This document shows, piece by piece, positions 1-10,494 of a stretch of DNA of 64,000 nt. Every line of letters begins with the position of its first letter. Position 1 is the first letter of the stretch. The notes under the pieces are model-generated. The model ran no database searches. It saw nothing but the letters and a program-made list of their open reading frames with translations, and was not told the DNA's origin. This DNA is from Acytostelium subglobosum LB1 (Eukaryota > Evosea > Eumycetozoa > Acytosteliales > Acytosteliaceae): positions 2,064-66,063 of the forward strand of contig NW_012236491.1 in assembly GCF_000787575.1 (NCBI RefSeq), in the 5' to 3' direction. Made by a program: the position numbers and the translations under genes.

Positions 1-512
1 CAAACTGATACAAACTCCCAAAAAGAGGATCAGTGTCCAAACAGGGAGTCGGGGAGTCGATGGTGGAAGAAATTCAAGAATACAAATAATTCTTTCTATT
101 ATTAAAAAGTTTCCACCATTGACTCCCCAACCTCCCTATGTCGATACACATACCCTTTTTCCCCAATTTCCCTATCCCTATTCCCCTCCCTTCCCTCCCC
201 AAGTTCCGACTGATACTCTTTTATCATTATCTCCCCATTCTCCTCCCCATCCTCCCCAAGTTAGTCGACACGTACTCTTTATTATTATTATTATTATTAT
301 TATTATCCTCCCTAGACTCCCCAAAAGAAATATAAAAGAATATAAAAGAGTAATAGAGCAAAGGAATGGAAGAGGCGAAGCCGATGCAATGGAGAAAGGG
401 GGCCCCCTGAGTTATACACACACCCTTTGAGGGTAACCTGACCATCAATAAGTATACTATTATAAGTATAATCAACGTCTAAAGGGTTGGTCAAGTCTGC
501 ATAGTAGTTGAA
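1..512. other. Non-coding flank, low complexity
   Basis: This stretch lies downstream of the minus-strand secreted-protein gene. It is pyrimidine-rich on the plus strand, with imperfectly repeated CTCCCCA blocks between about 120 and 315 and an (ATT)n run near 278-305. Open frames through it are compositionally biased (Pro/Ser/Leu/Ile only) and I do not consider them coding. It probably holds the 3' UTR of the neighbouring gene plus intergenic simple repeats. Confidence 0.5.
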
Positions 513-1579
513 TTAATATACGGATGTTGGGAGCATGAGGAGGTTGCCAGTGAATGCAAGTATTCCGGTCATTGAGCAGTTGCATCTTATATCTTTGGAG
601 GCACCCGTAGCGATGAATACCGGACGGGTACCGTCGGCGAGGTACTTGTTGTAATAGATGATACCTGCAACGAGTCCCTGGAAGTTGAATGATCTTGCTG
701 TGATGGACACTCCCTTTGAGAACCAGTAGCCAATATCCATATTGGTAGATGAGTCGTTACCTAGTTGGATATAGTCACCGGCCACCACCATCTTTCCACT
801 CATGGTCACGTTGGCATGGTCGTTGGTGAAGGTTCCACCAACATATATGTTTGATCCGACTGTTGTCCACAATGTGGCGCGAGGTGCAAGATACAGGTTG
901 CCGGTCACACTAACTGTACCAAGCTCGAGACCAGGAGCCAATGGCATAAACACTGCTGATTCCTCCTTCACTGGCCACGTTGACTTTGGCTGAATCAAGG
1001 AATATAACGTCGGATCCATTTACAAGTTTGATGCTGCCGATGGAAGTGAACTTGTAGTAGACCTTCAATGTGATGCCGTTGGCTGTCACCTGGGTTCGAC
1101 CTGATCGATCATAGTATGATCCGACAATAGTGTACTTGTTGAGTTCCAGGTTGGTATCGATCATGTCAATATTGTTTAATGTGGCGTATCCTTGGATCTT
1201 CACAGAGTTGACTGCGTTCATCCATCCACTGGCTTTTAGCTGGGCACCATAGAGGACTGACACGTTGGATGTTGGAAGTACTGTTCAGATTGCCAATAAT
1301 GTTCAAGTTGACAACGATGTACAGCGAAGTAGAAGTCGTGAGCGAATTGATCGTTAGGTTCTTGAGGCTGTTCACTCGGAATGGATTGATGGACACCTCT
1401 CCAGTGCCATTGATTACAAGGTCTGTTGTACTATTCAATAGAGTGGCATTATATAGTTGGTCAAGATCACAACTTTGAGCATTACATGACACTTGTACTA
1501 ATTGTGCATCATAGCAATATGTTGTCAATAATGACAATAATACAATGGTAGTTGTTAATATTACTGTTTGTTTAAACAT
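513..1579 (-). pseudogene. Secreted beta-helix-like protein gene with two frame breaks
   Basis: The frame opens at 1579 with MFKQTVILTTTIVLLSLLTT, a clear signal peptide, followed by short alternating hydrophobic/polar stretches rich in Asn, Thr, Ser and Val (for example DLVINGTGEVSINPF, SLYIVVNLNIIGNLNST). That is the look of a secreted right-handed beta-helix or similar repeat protein. The same style continues in a second frame (about 1263 to 965) and a third (about 985 to 513, ending at a stop at 513), with no plausible intron between them, so one- or two-base frame changes lie near 1265-1290 and 965-985. Either this is a decaying gene or the assembly has two small indel errors. Many N-glycosylation-type NxT/NxS sites fit secretion. 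The family is not recognised beyond this; function is unknown. Confidence 0.55.
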
Positions 1580-2160
1580 TGAGTGATGATGTATTTATAG
1601 ATTGAGTCATTGGATGATAGAGTGAGTGACCATGGTTACTGTACGACATACATGGATGCCTGAAATGAGGGAATGTTTGTCGCCATGTTGGGCAAGTGGC
1701 AGTCCCCATCCCAACTTGTTACTTGGAGTTAACAAGATTTTATTATGTTTGGATCTAGTTTGATCGTAACGTGACCTGATGAAATGAGCATTCTTGTTCA
1801 ACTAGTGAATGTTCAGTTCAATCAATCAGGTGACAATCAATACTTTATCAAACAAATAACTATGTTGAAAAGTTATGCAAAGTGATTGATGAGTTAGACA
1901 CTTGGACTCGACATCTGAGTAGTGAATGACACATTAGTTACGAGAAGCAGGTAACCTTACATTATTCATTCTTAACTACTTCTCTGGTCCGACATAGTAG
2001 TCCCACAAGTGGTCCAAAAGGACCTGCCCATCACCACACACTTCACTCACTCATCACCAATGATCAATCAATCAATCAATCACTCACTCAATCAATCGAT
2101 CAATCATACAACTAATACCAAAGACAAATAACAACATCAAACAAACAAACAATAATCATA
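1580..2160. other. Divergent intergenic region upstream of the GST-like gene
   Basis: This is the shared 5' region between the minus-strand secreted-protein gene and the plus-strand GST-like gene. The proximal 120 bases before 2161 are an A/C-rich leader with (CAAT)n and CACT repeats, ending in AACAAACAATAATCATA just before the ATG. No RNA gene or convincing open frame was seen. Confidence 0.5.
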
Positions 2161-2916
2161 ATGTCTGTGGAAGCCAAACTATATCATATACCATACTTTG
2201 TGTCATCAGTTACAGCGCTGTGTGTTTATGAACTTGGAATAGAGGACAAGGTTGAGGTGGTGATCGTTGGTCCCCAGGAGATGAAGGATGACTACCACTT
2301 CATGAAGCATCCACAGGGCAAGATACCATTCTACACCGAGGGCGACGACTTCACTCTGATCGAGTCGTCCGCCATCATGCTCTACCTGCTCGAGAAGTAT
2401 GACGCGGTTGACAAGCGCCTCACCAACTTTGCCGACCTGCACCAACGCGGCAAGTTCTACCAGTTCCTGCTCAACTGCCCCTCGCAGATCTATCCCAACT
2501 TTGTCCAGCTCTACTCATACCGCGTTCTGTTTCCCGAAGGACATCCTGCACGCAATGACAAGATGATCGCGACCAGCTTGGACGTTTGGCATCTGGAGAT
2601 CGCACCATTCCTCGTCGCAGAGTTGGGCAGCAAGCAGTACATCGTTGGCGATCAGTTCACCGCGGCCGACTGCCTCGTTGGCTACAACATTGTGTTGGCA
2701 GAGATGTTGGGTGAGCTGAGTGAGTACCCTACCTTGGTGGCATACCTCGAGCGAATTAAGTCACGTCCATCATTCACCAGGATCTTCAGCGAGGAGAACA
2801 AACAATACCTCTTCACACTTGAGCGTTATGGCGACTCCCTTGAGCGCAAGAACAAACACATCCAAGAGATGAGAGCGGCCAGAACGCAAAGACTCAGTGA
2901 GGCTTCATCAAAGTAG
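2161..2916 (+). CDS. Glutathione S-transferase-like protein
   Basis: This single-exon gene encodes 251 residues. Residues 5-82 have the thioredoxin-fold N-terminal GST domain: LYHIPYFVSSVTAL (a Ser15/Ser16 pair where theta/zeta-like GSTs place their catalytic serine), GKIPF at 53-57 with the cis-proline, and ESSAIMLYLLEKY at 68-80, the glutathione gamma-glutamyl binding signature. The C-terminal half is helical and contains FTAAD at 166-170, the N-capping box that is nearly universal in GST_C domains. Family knowledge predicts cytosolic glutathione conjugation or a non-catalytic (e.g. eEF1Bgamma- or prostaglandin-synthase-like) role; the substrate cannot be read from sequence. The ATG at 2161 follows an A-rich leader and is the first Met of the domain. 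The C-terminal tail after 215 is charged (KNKHIQEMRAARTQR). Confidence 0.88.
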   Translation: MSVEAKLYHIPYFVSSVTALCVYELGIEDKVEVVIVGPQEMKDDYHFMKHPQGKIPFYTEGDDFTLIESSAIMLYLLEKYDAVDKRLTNFADLHQRGKFYQFLLNCPSQIYPNFVQLYSYRVLFPEGHPARNDKMIATSLDVWHLEIAPFLVAELGSKQYIVGDQFTAADCLVGYNIVLAEMLGELSEYPTLVAYLERIKSRPSFTRIFSEENKQYLFTLERYGDSLERKNKHIQEMRAARTQRLSEASSK

Positions 2917-2966
2917 TAATAAATATCATCATTTATTTGTTTGTCCACTGATTGATTGAAATGATC

Positions 2967-3066
2967 GATCAAGATCTACGAGTGCACTGAACGATCAGAT
3001 CAAGATCTATGATCAAGATATATTGAGTGCACTGAATGATCACATCAAGATATATGATCAAGATAT
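2967..3066. repeat. Two-copy imperfect tandem repeat, about 50 bp unit
   Basis: Two imperfect copies of a unit built from GATCAAGATCTA and GAGTGCACTGAA lie head to tail between the GST-like gene and the end of the F-box-like gene. The second copy overlaps the last codons of the minus-strand gene, so the duplication probably supplied part of that gene's C-terminal end. Confidence 0.6.
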
Positions 3067-4613
3067 CGTCGGCAACGTATAATGTTATCTCTTTGAATGA
3101 TCTCATCAAAGAATGGCCTGGTAGATGGTCGTGGTTTGAATGGTTTCATCGTGTCTTCAAACTCTGCCTCCTCTAACCAATCATTGCCAGTCTTCTCCAA
3201 GGTACCAAAAAGTAGTCCAATCAGGAATATTGGATCATGTAGTTCAGCATGGATGTTGAACCTCTTCAGACTGCGACACTGACACATTGTTTCCAAAAGT
3301 TCATCGATCTTGTCCAAACCAAGATTTTTCGGTCGGATTGTTACTGATATGTTCTCCAATGTCTTGGTCCTACGTAATACATCGATGATGTGTTCCATAG
3401 GCATGATCAATATTGTTCTAAAATATGTCAATCCTTGGAACATGATGAGCGGGTCCTTGATCAGAGGCAGGCTCATATCACACATGTCATAGTATTGTAA
3501 CTCCTTGAGCGTGGTGTTGATGATGGGCTTGGACATGTCATTGGACGTGGACGTGATCTCTATCCTGTTCGACATGTTGATGCCGGCCTTGATCAGACGT
3601 GGGCACTTTTGGAAGAGATGGCGGACAAAGTTTGGACACACCTGGTTGGTGATGTCAACACTGGTCAATGTGTTGTGTTTGAGTAGGAATGAGAGCAGTT
3701 GCTCATTGGACTTGGTTGTCGGTTTCTCGTTGATAAAGTACAGTGTTTGGAGTTTGGACATGCGCGCCAAATGTTTGAATAGAGTGCCATTGTCGCCAAC
3801 TTGGTCGATGGTCAGGCCGAATGAGACCAATGTCTCTGCGCCAAACTCACTGATTGTCGATGTGATCTTATTGCGACCAGACTCGGATATGAGGCTGAGA
3901 TCGAGAACTATCTTCGTGAGCCATTGAGCGTGGCATGTGTCCAGACATTGAACAACCTCGAGTACCATGTTATCGGGCTCATTGGCGACTGAGTACTCGG
4001 TGTTATATCTCTCGAGATGGTAGATTGAGAATGAAACAAGTTGTCTTTGCTCGAATGATGCCACCAGATCAGCAAGTTGCTGACAACTCACAACATGGTC
4101 CACCTCCAACTCGACAGTCCGCTCATCATCCTCACCAAGATCACGATCAACGTGACGTATGATTGCTTGCAAGTCATCATAGTTTGCCCAATCATCTAGG
4201 TATAGTTGAAGATGATGTGCGCGTCTGATCAAGGGTTCAAAGTTGAGCATTCCATCGTCGTCAATGTCGTCCTCACCCGATAGTGTCAGGTTCCACTTGT
4301 TGTGATGCGCGAGTAGACAAGAGACGTTGGAGATGTGCGGGAGGTAGTCCAATATGTTTGAATTGTCCACTGATATACTAGTTGCTATGTTTGTTTGTTG
4401 TTCTATTGAGCATAGCATGGCGAACCATGACTTTGACACTGTCAACAGACCCAACTTCCATTTCAAACTACATCTCAATCTCCAACTATATCCAAGTATC
4501 TCCTTCTGAACTACCAATGGTACATCGTTAAGTGATATTGACGTTGTTTTGGTAGTACTTGTCTTTGTTGTTGTCATTGCTTTGATCTGATTGAGTGATT
4601 GAATCATGATCAA
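3045..4613 (-). CDS. F-box/leucine-rich-repeat-like protein
   Basis: This single open frame encodes 522 residues, or 510 if translation begins at Met13 (4577), which precedes a Thr/Lys-rich leader. After the leader, SLNDVPLVVQKEILGYSW followed by LLTVSKSWFAML resembles an F-box (LPxEILxxIL ... LxxVSKxW), the Skp1-binding module of SCF ubiquitin ligases. The rest contains irregular leucine-rich segments (HHLQLYLDDW, KLQTLYFINEKP, NTLTSVDITNQVCPNFVRHL, TLKELQYYDMC, RSLKRFNIHAELHD) typical of the large, divergent dictyostelid F-box/LRR family. Inference: a substrate receptor of an SCF-type complex; the target is unknown. The C-terminus overlaps a short tandem duplication. It could alternatively be an LRR protein without true Skp1 binding, because the F-box match is weak. 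Confidence 0.75.
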   Translation of the reverse strand: MIMIQSLNQIKAMTTTKTSTTKTTSISLNDVPLVVQKEILGYSWRLRCSLKWKLGLLTVSKSWFAMLCSIEQQTNIATSISVDNSNILDYLPHISNVSCLLAHHNKWNLTLSGEDDIDDDGMLNFEPLIRRAHHLQLYLDDWANYDDLQAIIRHVDRDLGEDDERTVELEVDHVVSCQQLADLVASFEQRQLVSFSIYHLERYNTEYSVANEPDNMVLEVVQCLDTCHAQWLTKIVLDLSLISESGRNKITSTISEFGAETLVSFGLTIDQVGDNGTLFKHLARMSKLQTLYFINEKPTTKSNEQLLSFLLKHNTLTSVDITNQVCPNFVRHLFQKCPRLIKAGINMSNRIEITSTSNDMSKPIINTTLKELQYYDMCDMSLPLIKDPLIMFQGLTYFRTILIMPMEHIIDVLRRTKTLENISVTIRPKNLGLDKIDELLETMCQCRSLKRFNIHAELHDPIFLIGLLFGTLEKTGNDWLEEAEFEDTMKPFKPRPSTRPFFDEIIQRDNIIRCRRYLDHIS

Positions 4614-4715
4614 GATTTTTTGATCAAGAAGAGTTGCAACTCGTTGATCATGTGAATTGTTTATAGTTGTCGTCTATACATTCATCAACGAGAGACATGG
4701 CGTGTATTCATTCAT

Positions 4716-5051
4716 TCATTCACCTCTTCTCTTCTCATGAGTGTTTGAAGCGATTCTCTCAAACATTGGTTGGACGATTGAGTATGGCAAGGAGATGGAG
4801 GAACTGGCTGATGCATTGCCTTCGGTATGTACATGGAAGTTGACTCTATTGCCATTGCGAGATTTGCTTGCTCCACTGTTACCAGAATCGGATGAGCCTA
4901 TCTCCTCTACAGCTCCAGCAATCAATTCAGAGAAAAGAGTACTAATGTCACCATCCTCAAACCCAATGTCATAATGTATCTTGATCCCTTGTTCCATCTC
5001 TATGACAAAGAATATAGAGTCATACTGTTGATAGCAATTGATAGACGTCAT
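4716..5051 (-). CDS. Small hypothetical protein, 111 aa
   Basis: The frame starts at MTSINCYQQYDSIFFVIEME and ends in a charged tail (ERIASNTHEKRRGE). The composition is ordinary for a cytosolic protein: acidic first half, then a Ser/Gly/Asn-rich linker (EEIGSSDSGNSGASKSRNG), then mixed beta-type sequence. There is no signal peptide, membrane span or recognised motif. Its ATG lies back to back with the start of the rightward frame at 5051, so the two genes, if both real, would share an extremely compact divergent promoter or overlap in their 5' ends. I do not recognise the family. Confidence 0.55.
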   Translation of the reverse strand: MTSINCYQQYDSIFFVIEMEQGIKIHYDIGFEDGDISTLFSELIAGAVEEIGSSDSGNSGASKSRNGNRVNFHVHTEGNASASSSISLPYSIVQPMFERIASNTHEKRRGE

Positions 5052-5452
5052 TGTTTTGTCATAACCAACCGAAACCGAAGTTTCCCTATATCCCTCGCAC
5101 TGCTTTTACTTCTTTGAAGATAGCAAAGGTTGTAAAGAGTTGGAATAATCACATCAATCTTAAGAAACAGCTTGTCAATGCAACGATCAATCACATTGAG
5201 GCAAGCCATCATTTGGGAATAATGTGCAAAGACAATGAACAGATCATCGACAAGACTATATGCGGAATGAAATCCCTAGGAGGACTTATCAACGACGAGC
5301 AACTCGCCCAGCTTTCATCTACACAAAGGATTAAAGCAGCATCATTATCGACCTCACTCGCACTTGCCGAAGTTATGAAAGCCCTCTGCTCAGAGGCAGG
5401 AATAGACGATATGCTTGTCTTCAGGACAAGAGATGCCTTACACAAACTCTAA
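5051..5452 (+). CDS. Hypothetical helical protein, 5' end unresolved
   Basis: The open frame from about 5051 to the stop at 5452 has natural protein composition, with helical, amphipathic stretches (TSLKIAKVVKSWNNHINLKKQ, AASLSTSLALAEVMKALCSE) and no low complexity. It has no ATG until codon 58 (MCKDNEQ, about 5222), and an upstream in-frame stop at 5042. The likely explanation is a small upstream exon: AG acceptors occur at 5043-5044 and about 5073. Alternatively translation begins at the internal Met, giving about 76 residues. No known domain is recognised. The coordinates given are those of the open frame, not of a proven start. Confidence 0.45.
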   Translation: MFCHNQPKPKFPYIPRTAFTSLKIAKVVKSWNNHINLKKQLVNATINHIEASHHLGIMCKDNEQIIDKTICGMKSLGGLINDEQLAQLSSTQRIKAASLSTSLALAEVMKALCSEAGIDDMLVFRTRDALHKL

Positions 5453-5623
5453 TAATTGATAGATTGATTGATTGGGTCCGAATGTAGTTAGTTGAGAATG
5501 AGTCAAAAGCCGTTGTCTCGCCCCATCATGATGAAGTGAACTTGAACAATCCTTGGAAAATGAGTTAAACTTCAAGTTGAACAACATCACCAACACAAGT
5601 TCAAAGAGAGAGATAGAGGAGAC

Positions 5624-8166
5624 ATGTCTGGCTTGGACACATTGGTGAAGAGTGTATTATGTAATAAAGTGTTTGGTGCAGGTGTATATCAATGGACAGG
5701 TCAGTTCAATAGGTTGTTAGAGGATGATTGTAGATCATTACGTGGTGCAGATATCATCACTCTACGTCAATGTCTTGTACATACTGGTGATGACCTTCAA
5801 CGATTCATTCAACTCTTCAATCGCATGTACACTGAATGCTCTGTAGGCCATCACCTGATACAGCAATCACTACAAAGCCTCAATCAATCATCTGATCAAT
5901 CATCATCATCAAGGTGAGTGAGTGTGATCACACTAGCCAATCAATCAATCTGGAATCATCAACTTACCATCACTCTCATACACGCCACGCCAGTACCCTG
6001 ATCGCAACATTCAGATCACTGTTTGTAAGAATGATGCAAGGAAACAGGTCTAAGCATGTGGCATACTTGATCACATACTTTAAACAAATGCTGGAGGAGG
6101 ACAAGCATGACATATTCATCTTGTTGTTGAATGATTTGATGTCGGCAGTCGGTGACATCAGGTTAAGCTTGGACATGATAGATACACTGTGCGATCACAT
6201 CCCCGACGAATCAATGACACAGCACATCTGTTATCAAATGGCCTTCGATGCACTATCTCAACACACCGACATCAAGACCTATCAACGTGTCCTCGATTCA
6301 TACCCAACGCATGCTCATGGGGTGGTCATATCGCTGCTTCGTCTCCAAAATGGCGCAGCCCACGAGCCACTGTTTGCCCGGCGACAGCCCACGATGGTGG
6401 CATCACCAGACATCCGCTCACTGATCACGTACTACCAGACTCAGCATGGCATCAAGTACGAGCAGCTCGATCTCCTGATGTGCGCGGCACTCAAGCATGA
6501 GCGATACGATATCTTCAAAATCGTGCATGACAAGTTGGCAAAGGAGAAGCCGCGCGCACTCAAGGACTGCGAGGAATACCACCGACACATGGCCGCCTAT
6601 GCCAACACGGACATACTGACACACACCAAGTACTCGATCAGTACCAAAGCGCCCAAGTACTACAAGCACCTCAATACGGCGGCCGGCAAGGGCAACCTGG
6701 CCATTCTGAAACTCGTGCGCCAGGAGCTAGCCACAGACTCATTCCCCACCGGCAACACAATCTTTGGCGACTCCTACATGTTGGACGGTGCACTGCGAGG
6801 CGGCTACATTGAATGTGCACGATACATACTCGATGAGTGGGGCGACGCCATACAATCAAAGCACAAGCGATGGGTGCGATCGAATCACAGCACTGACAAA
6901 TGGCCTGTCAACTCACTGGCCATCGACGAACACACACTAGAGGTGATGGATATGTTGTTGGCACGAGATCAAGATGTACTATGTGGCTTTAGCGACCTCT
7001 ATATAGACGCGATCAAGGCCAATCGATCGGACATTGTTGAGCGAATCGAGCAGCTGTGGAACGAGGCTGGCGGTGAACCCTCGAGTAGCATCTCTCCACC
7101 ATTTATCACATTATTCGATCACCAACTCGCCCTAAACACTGCCATTCAATTCAATCGTGCCACATTCATACCAGCGATCTTAGCACGGAGACCGGTGGGA
7201 TCAACATTCGAGGTCAACCTGGACAATCTTGGAAGGGCCAGTATCGACGTCCAGCAAGTCCTCATGTGCCACGCACAGCCAGGAATGATTATGATGGTGA
7301 ATATGGTCAACAACGTGTCTCTGTACTTGCTTGAGCTCATCACAGGGTACGGCCACTTTGCCAGACAACCAACAATGACTCGCTTCTGTCTGTTCATGCA
7401 CGCGACCAACCTACCAGACGCGTATCCACTCTTGGCCAGCATGTACGTACTATGTCGCGACACCATAGCGCAACACAGATGCATCGATCGTATATGCCGA
7501 GACAGCGGCAACATCAAATCAATCATGTTCCTTCAGGAGAATCGCTCGCATGGCAGTGTCGAGGAGTGGCTGTTCCAAGCGCTGGCCGCTGGCAACCTCG
7601 AGACCGTCGACTACCTTCTCTCGGGCACACTGAACACCAACAGGAGTAGCACAATCACGTCTGGCCACTTCTTGCCTCGCGACATACGCGACTTTTTCCG
7701 CATTCATAGCTTGGAGACGATCGCGCGACTGCGTCCTGGCGTCATACCATTCATTTGGAGCAGGTTAGATGAACACAAACGTACAGAAAGAGATTACATC
7801 AAGGACATACTATGCTCGGATGGATCTAAAGCATGCGCCAGTCCACAAATATACCAAGTTATTGTCGATGCCTTTGACCCTGACAAGACCTGTGTTAGTT
7901 TGTCCGGGAATGATATCCCATTCATTTGGCCACCATCCATTGACATACTGCGTCAACTCATACTTATTGATGCACATGATACTATAAGAGAGATAATCAA
8001 ACAATTCACAACTTCCTCCTCATCATCATCAACTCAACAATCAATCTTCATTCAATACTCAATTGAAGAACAACAACAAATTGTACAGATATTATTACAA
8101 CATGGTTGGCTACTACCATCACTACTACTTCAAGATCGCAACAACAATGATATCACTAAAGAATAG
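5624..8166 (+). CDS. Ankyrin-like repeat protein, cluster copy 1
   Basis: The model is join(5624..5913,5994..8166), 820 residues. Exon 1 starts MSGLDTLVKSVLCNKVF and ends in a Ser/Gln/Asn linker; the donor GTGAGT at 5914 and acceptor CCAG at 5990-5993 keep phase (AG|T gives Ser) and lead into TLIATFRSLFV, which echoes the exon 1 start. Divergent ankyrin-type units recur (AAGKGNLAILKLVRQEL, GALRGGYIECARYILDEWG, ALAAGNLETVDYLLSG), matching a large dictyostelid-specific family of degenerate ankyrin proteins. The role is probably protein-protein interaction; no enzyme motif is seen. Without the splice, translation would need a GTG start, which is implausible. It is followed 195 bp downstream by two related genes on the same strand, so the cluster arose by tandem duplication. 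Confidence 0.8.
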
Positions 8167-8361
8167 ATATCTTTGGTCAATCATTAAATCGTTCAATGTA
8201 CTTTACTTACTTGAGGGCAAGGGTTGAGGTTTGAGTGACCTGTTGGTCGAACTTTTGAAAAGCTGAACTTGCAAATTGAAGTTTGCTAGACCAAGATACT
8301 TGTCGAGCAGTGTGGTCTTTTGACTCGATTCATTCAAAGATAATGATACATACATATAGAG

Positions 8362-10397
8362 ATGGACAACTTATTGGATATTGTTGTACACTCAGTGTTT
8401 AGGAACATTGTATTGTGTAGGCAATTGATGCATTATGTCAATATAATACATATAAATTTCCTAAATAATAAGTTGGATTATAACTTGTTGAAGAATCGTC
8501 ATTATAACAATGATGATGATGATGAAGAAGATGATAAGATGACAAAAACAACTAAATTGGAATCAATAATCAAAGGAAAAGAGTTATGTACCAATGGTAG
8601 CTTGATTCAGATGTTAAAGTATCATGCTACACAATACTTTATTGAAGCGTTTGATAGTGTATCCAAGTCATACCCAGTCAACGATACATTGTTACCAGCG
8701 ACAATCAAATATAACAATATCAAAGCTTTCAATCATCTACTTAAGAATATGAACATGGTCCTAGTATCACCGGAATTGGAGATTCACAATGTTGTTCGCA
8801 ATGGATGTCATCTCGATATGTTGACAACTTTGCGATCAATGGCAAGAGAGAACGGTCGCGCACAAGAGATCAATCTAAATGTGGTGGACATTGGCAAGCT
8901 GGCAGGACGCGTCAATGCTAGATATATACAAACTTTGAACGAGAACCCAGGCATGAAGTTCGATGTCAAGGATATGAGATACCTGGGCTCAGGAGGACCG
9001 GTAGTCAAGGTGAGCATGCTGAGGACCCTCCACGGCATGAGTATACTCTACTCCAACGAGAACCTATGGAGACAGTTCTTGTTGCAATGTACCGAGCAAG
9101 GATGTTTGGAGAGCGTTCAGTTCCTACTGGATAACGAGCCGGTCTCCGAGCATGACGGGCTCGTATACGACACAGCAATCTTCACCGCAGCAACAATCGG
9201 TCACTTGGATATCCTGGTCAGACTCATGAACATATCCAACATCACGACCAACATCAATAAGATCATTTCACTTGCTGGCAAGCATGGACAAATTCATATC
9301 ATCGATCACCTGAAGAGGTGCCTGCTCGATGATGACTCGTGGACCATGGCAGCTTCACTCGAACCCGAAGTCGCCAAACTACGATCGGCACCGCCACCAT
9401 TACTATCCCTGGTCCTGAGACCAATGATTGAGATGGCCTCTGTGCTGAAGAATGGCAACCAGCACGCTGCGGAAGCCATCTTTGATTGGTACCCGCAGGC
9501 CTTTGGAAAAGACTCGCCTATCTGGGGCAACCTCACTCCTGAGCTATGTACGTTCATTGTCACGCGTCGACCAAACCATCCGCGATCCCTCAACTCGGCC
9601 AACCTATCATGGCTTATCGTGGCCATACGCGACAACACACTTCCAACCGATATTGGTTACAGCTACCTCACCAATTGCACTTACAGCTCTCACATCACCA
9701 ATGGTTTCGAGGACAATGCGTTGACTACATCAGCTGGAATCTCACTGCCACTCATGCTACTAGTTGCCAAAACAACGGGACAAGAACTAAATGGTGTGTG
9801 TCTAGTCAGGGCCATCACACGTGGATGCTACGAGACCATGAAACACCTACTCGAGGCCGGTCTCCAACCAAGCCAAGAGCATACTGGCAATGCATTGATA
9901 AACTTGGTGAGCATTGGATCGATTGAGTCGATTGAGCTTCTTCGACATCACAAGCCCTTGTTGTTCCAAAACAATCCCGGGATATGTATCCACGCCATCA
10001 AGAACAAACTGGAGGTGTTCCAACATGTACTGCTCAATATATNNTATCCAATGACAACGATAGTGGAGTACTTCATTCCAATATGGCAATCAAACTGGAC
10101 AATCCTCGTGCACTTGAAGTGTTGCGACCTCACTTCATTGAACATCGACCCAATATGAACTTCCCATACACGGACTCTTTAATCCAGGCAACCAAATCCA
10201 ACTCTTACAAAACATTGGAGTACTACTTTTCCATCAAATCAACAATAATCAATGACAATGTACCCAAGGTACACTTGCTCCGTATCATCCACACGATCAT
10301 TCAATCTGCATATGATCATGGTCACACACACATCATCCAGTTCTGTAACAAACAGATTGAGTCCATCAATCTCGTCCCATGGTATGTACTTGATTGA
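8362..10397 (+). CDS. Ankyrin-like repeat protein, cluster copy 2 (contains NN gap)
   Basis: The gene starts at MDNLLDIVVHSVFRNIVLCR and continues in one frame to the two undetermined bases at 10043-10044. After these the same protein continues in another frame (RALEVLRPHFIEHRPN...), so the NN is a wrong-length placeholder rather than a mutation. The product is about 677 residues with degenerate ankyrin units (EQGCLESVQFLLDNE, AATIGHLDILVRLMN, AITRGCYETMKHLLEAGL). An acidic run (DDDDEEDD) separates the N-terminal module from the repeats. IIKGKELCTNGSL...KYHAT parallels LIKGRQLLYNESL...KYGAT of the next gene, showing direct paralogy. The last codons overlap a good donor, GTATGT at 10382, that would join in phase to the next gene (see findings). 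The stop at 10397 is used only if that intron is not real. Confidence 0.78.
10043..10044. other. Two-base assembly gap (NN) inside a coding region
   Basis: Two undetermined bases interrupt an otherwise continuous coding sequence and shift the frame. The coding style on both sides is uniform, so the true spacing must differ from two bases by a non-multiple of three. Confidence 0.9.
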
Positions 10398-10494
10398 TTG
10401 AGAGACACCTGCGACTAAACACTAATACACCTCTCCTTTGGAACTACTCCACTCAATCGATAAATCAATCAATCAAAGTTCAAATGACATCGTC

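Noticed and set aside
119-475. Overlapping open frames in both strands at the left edge
   Set aside because: They are built from pyrimidine-rich repeats and an (ATT)n run; amino-acid composition is almost only Pro, Ser, Leu and Ile with no domain or splice support.
5914-8166. Reading ankyrin copy 1 as a separate gene starting at 5914
   Set aside because: That start would be a GTG that is actually the GTGAGT donor; splicing to 5994 closes in phase with the upstream exon.
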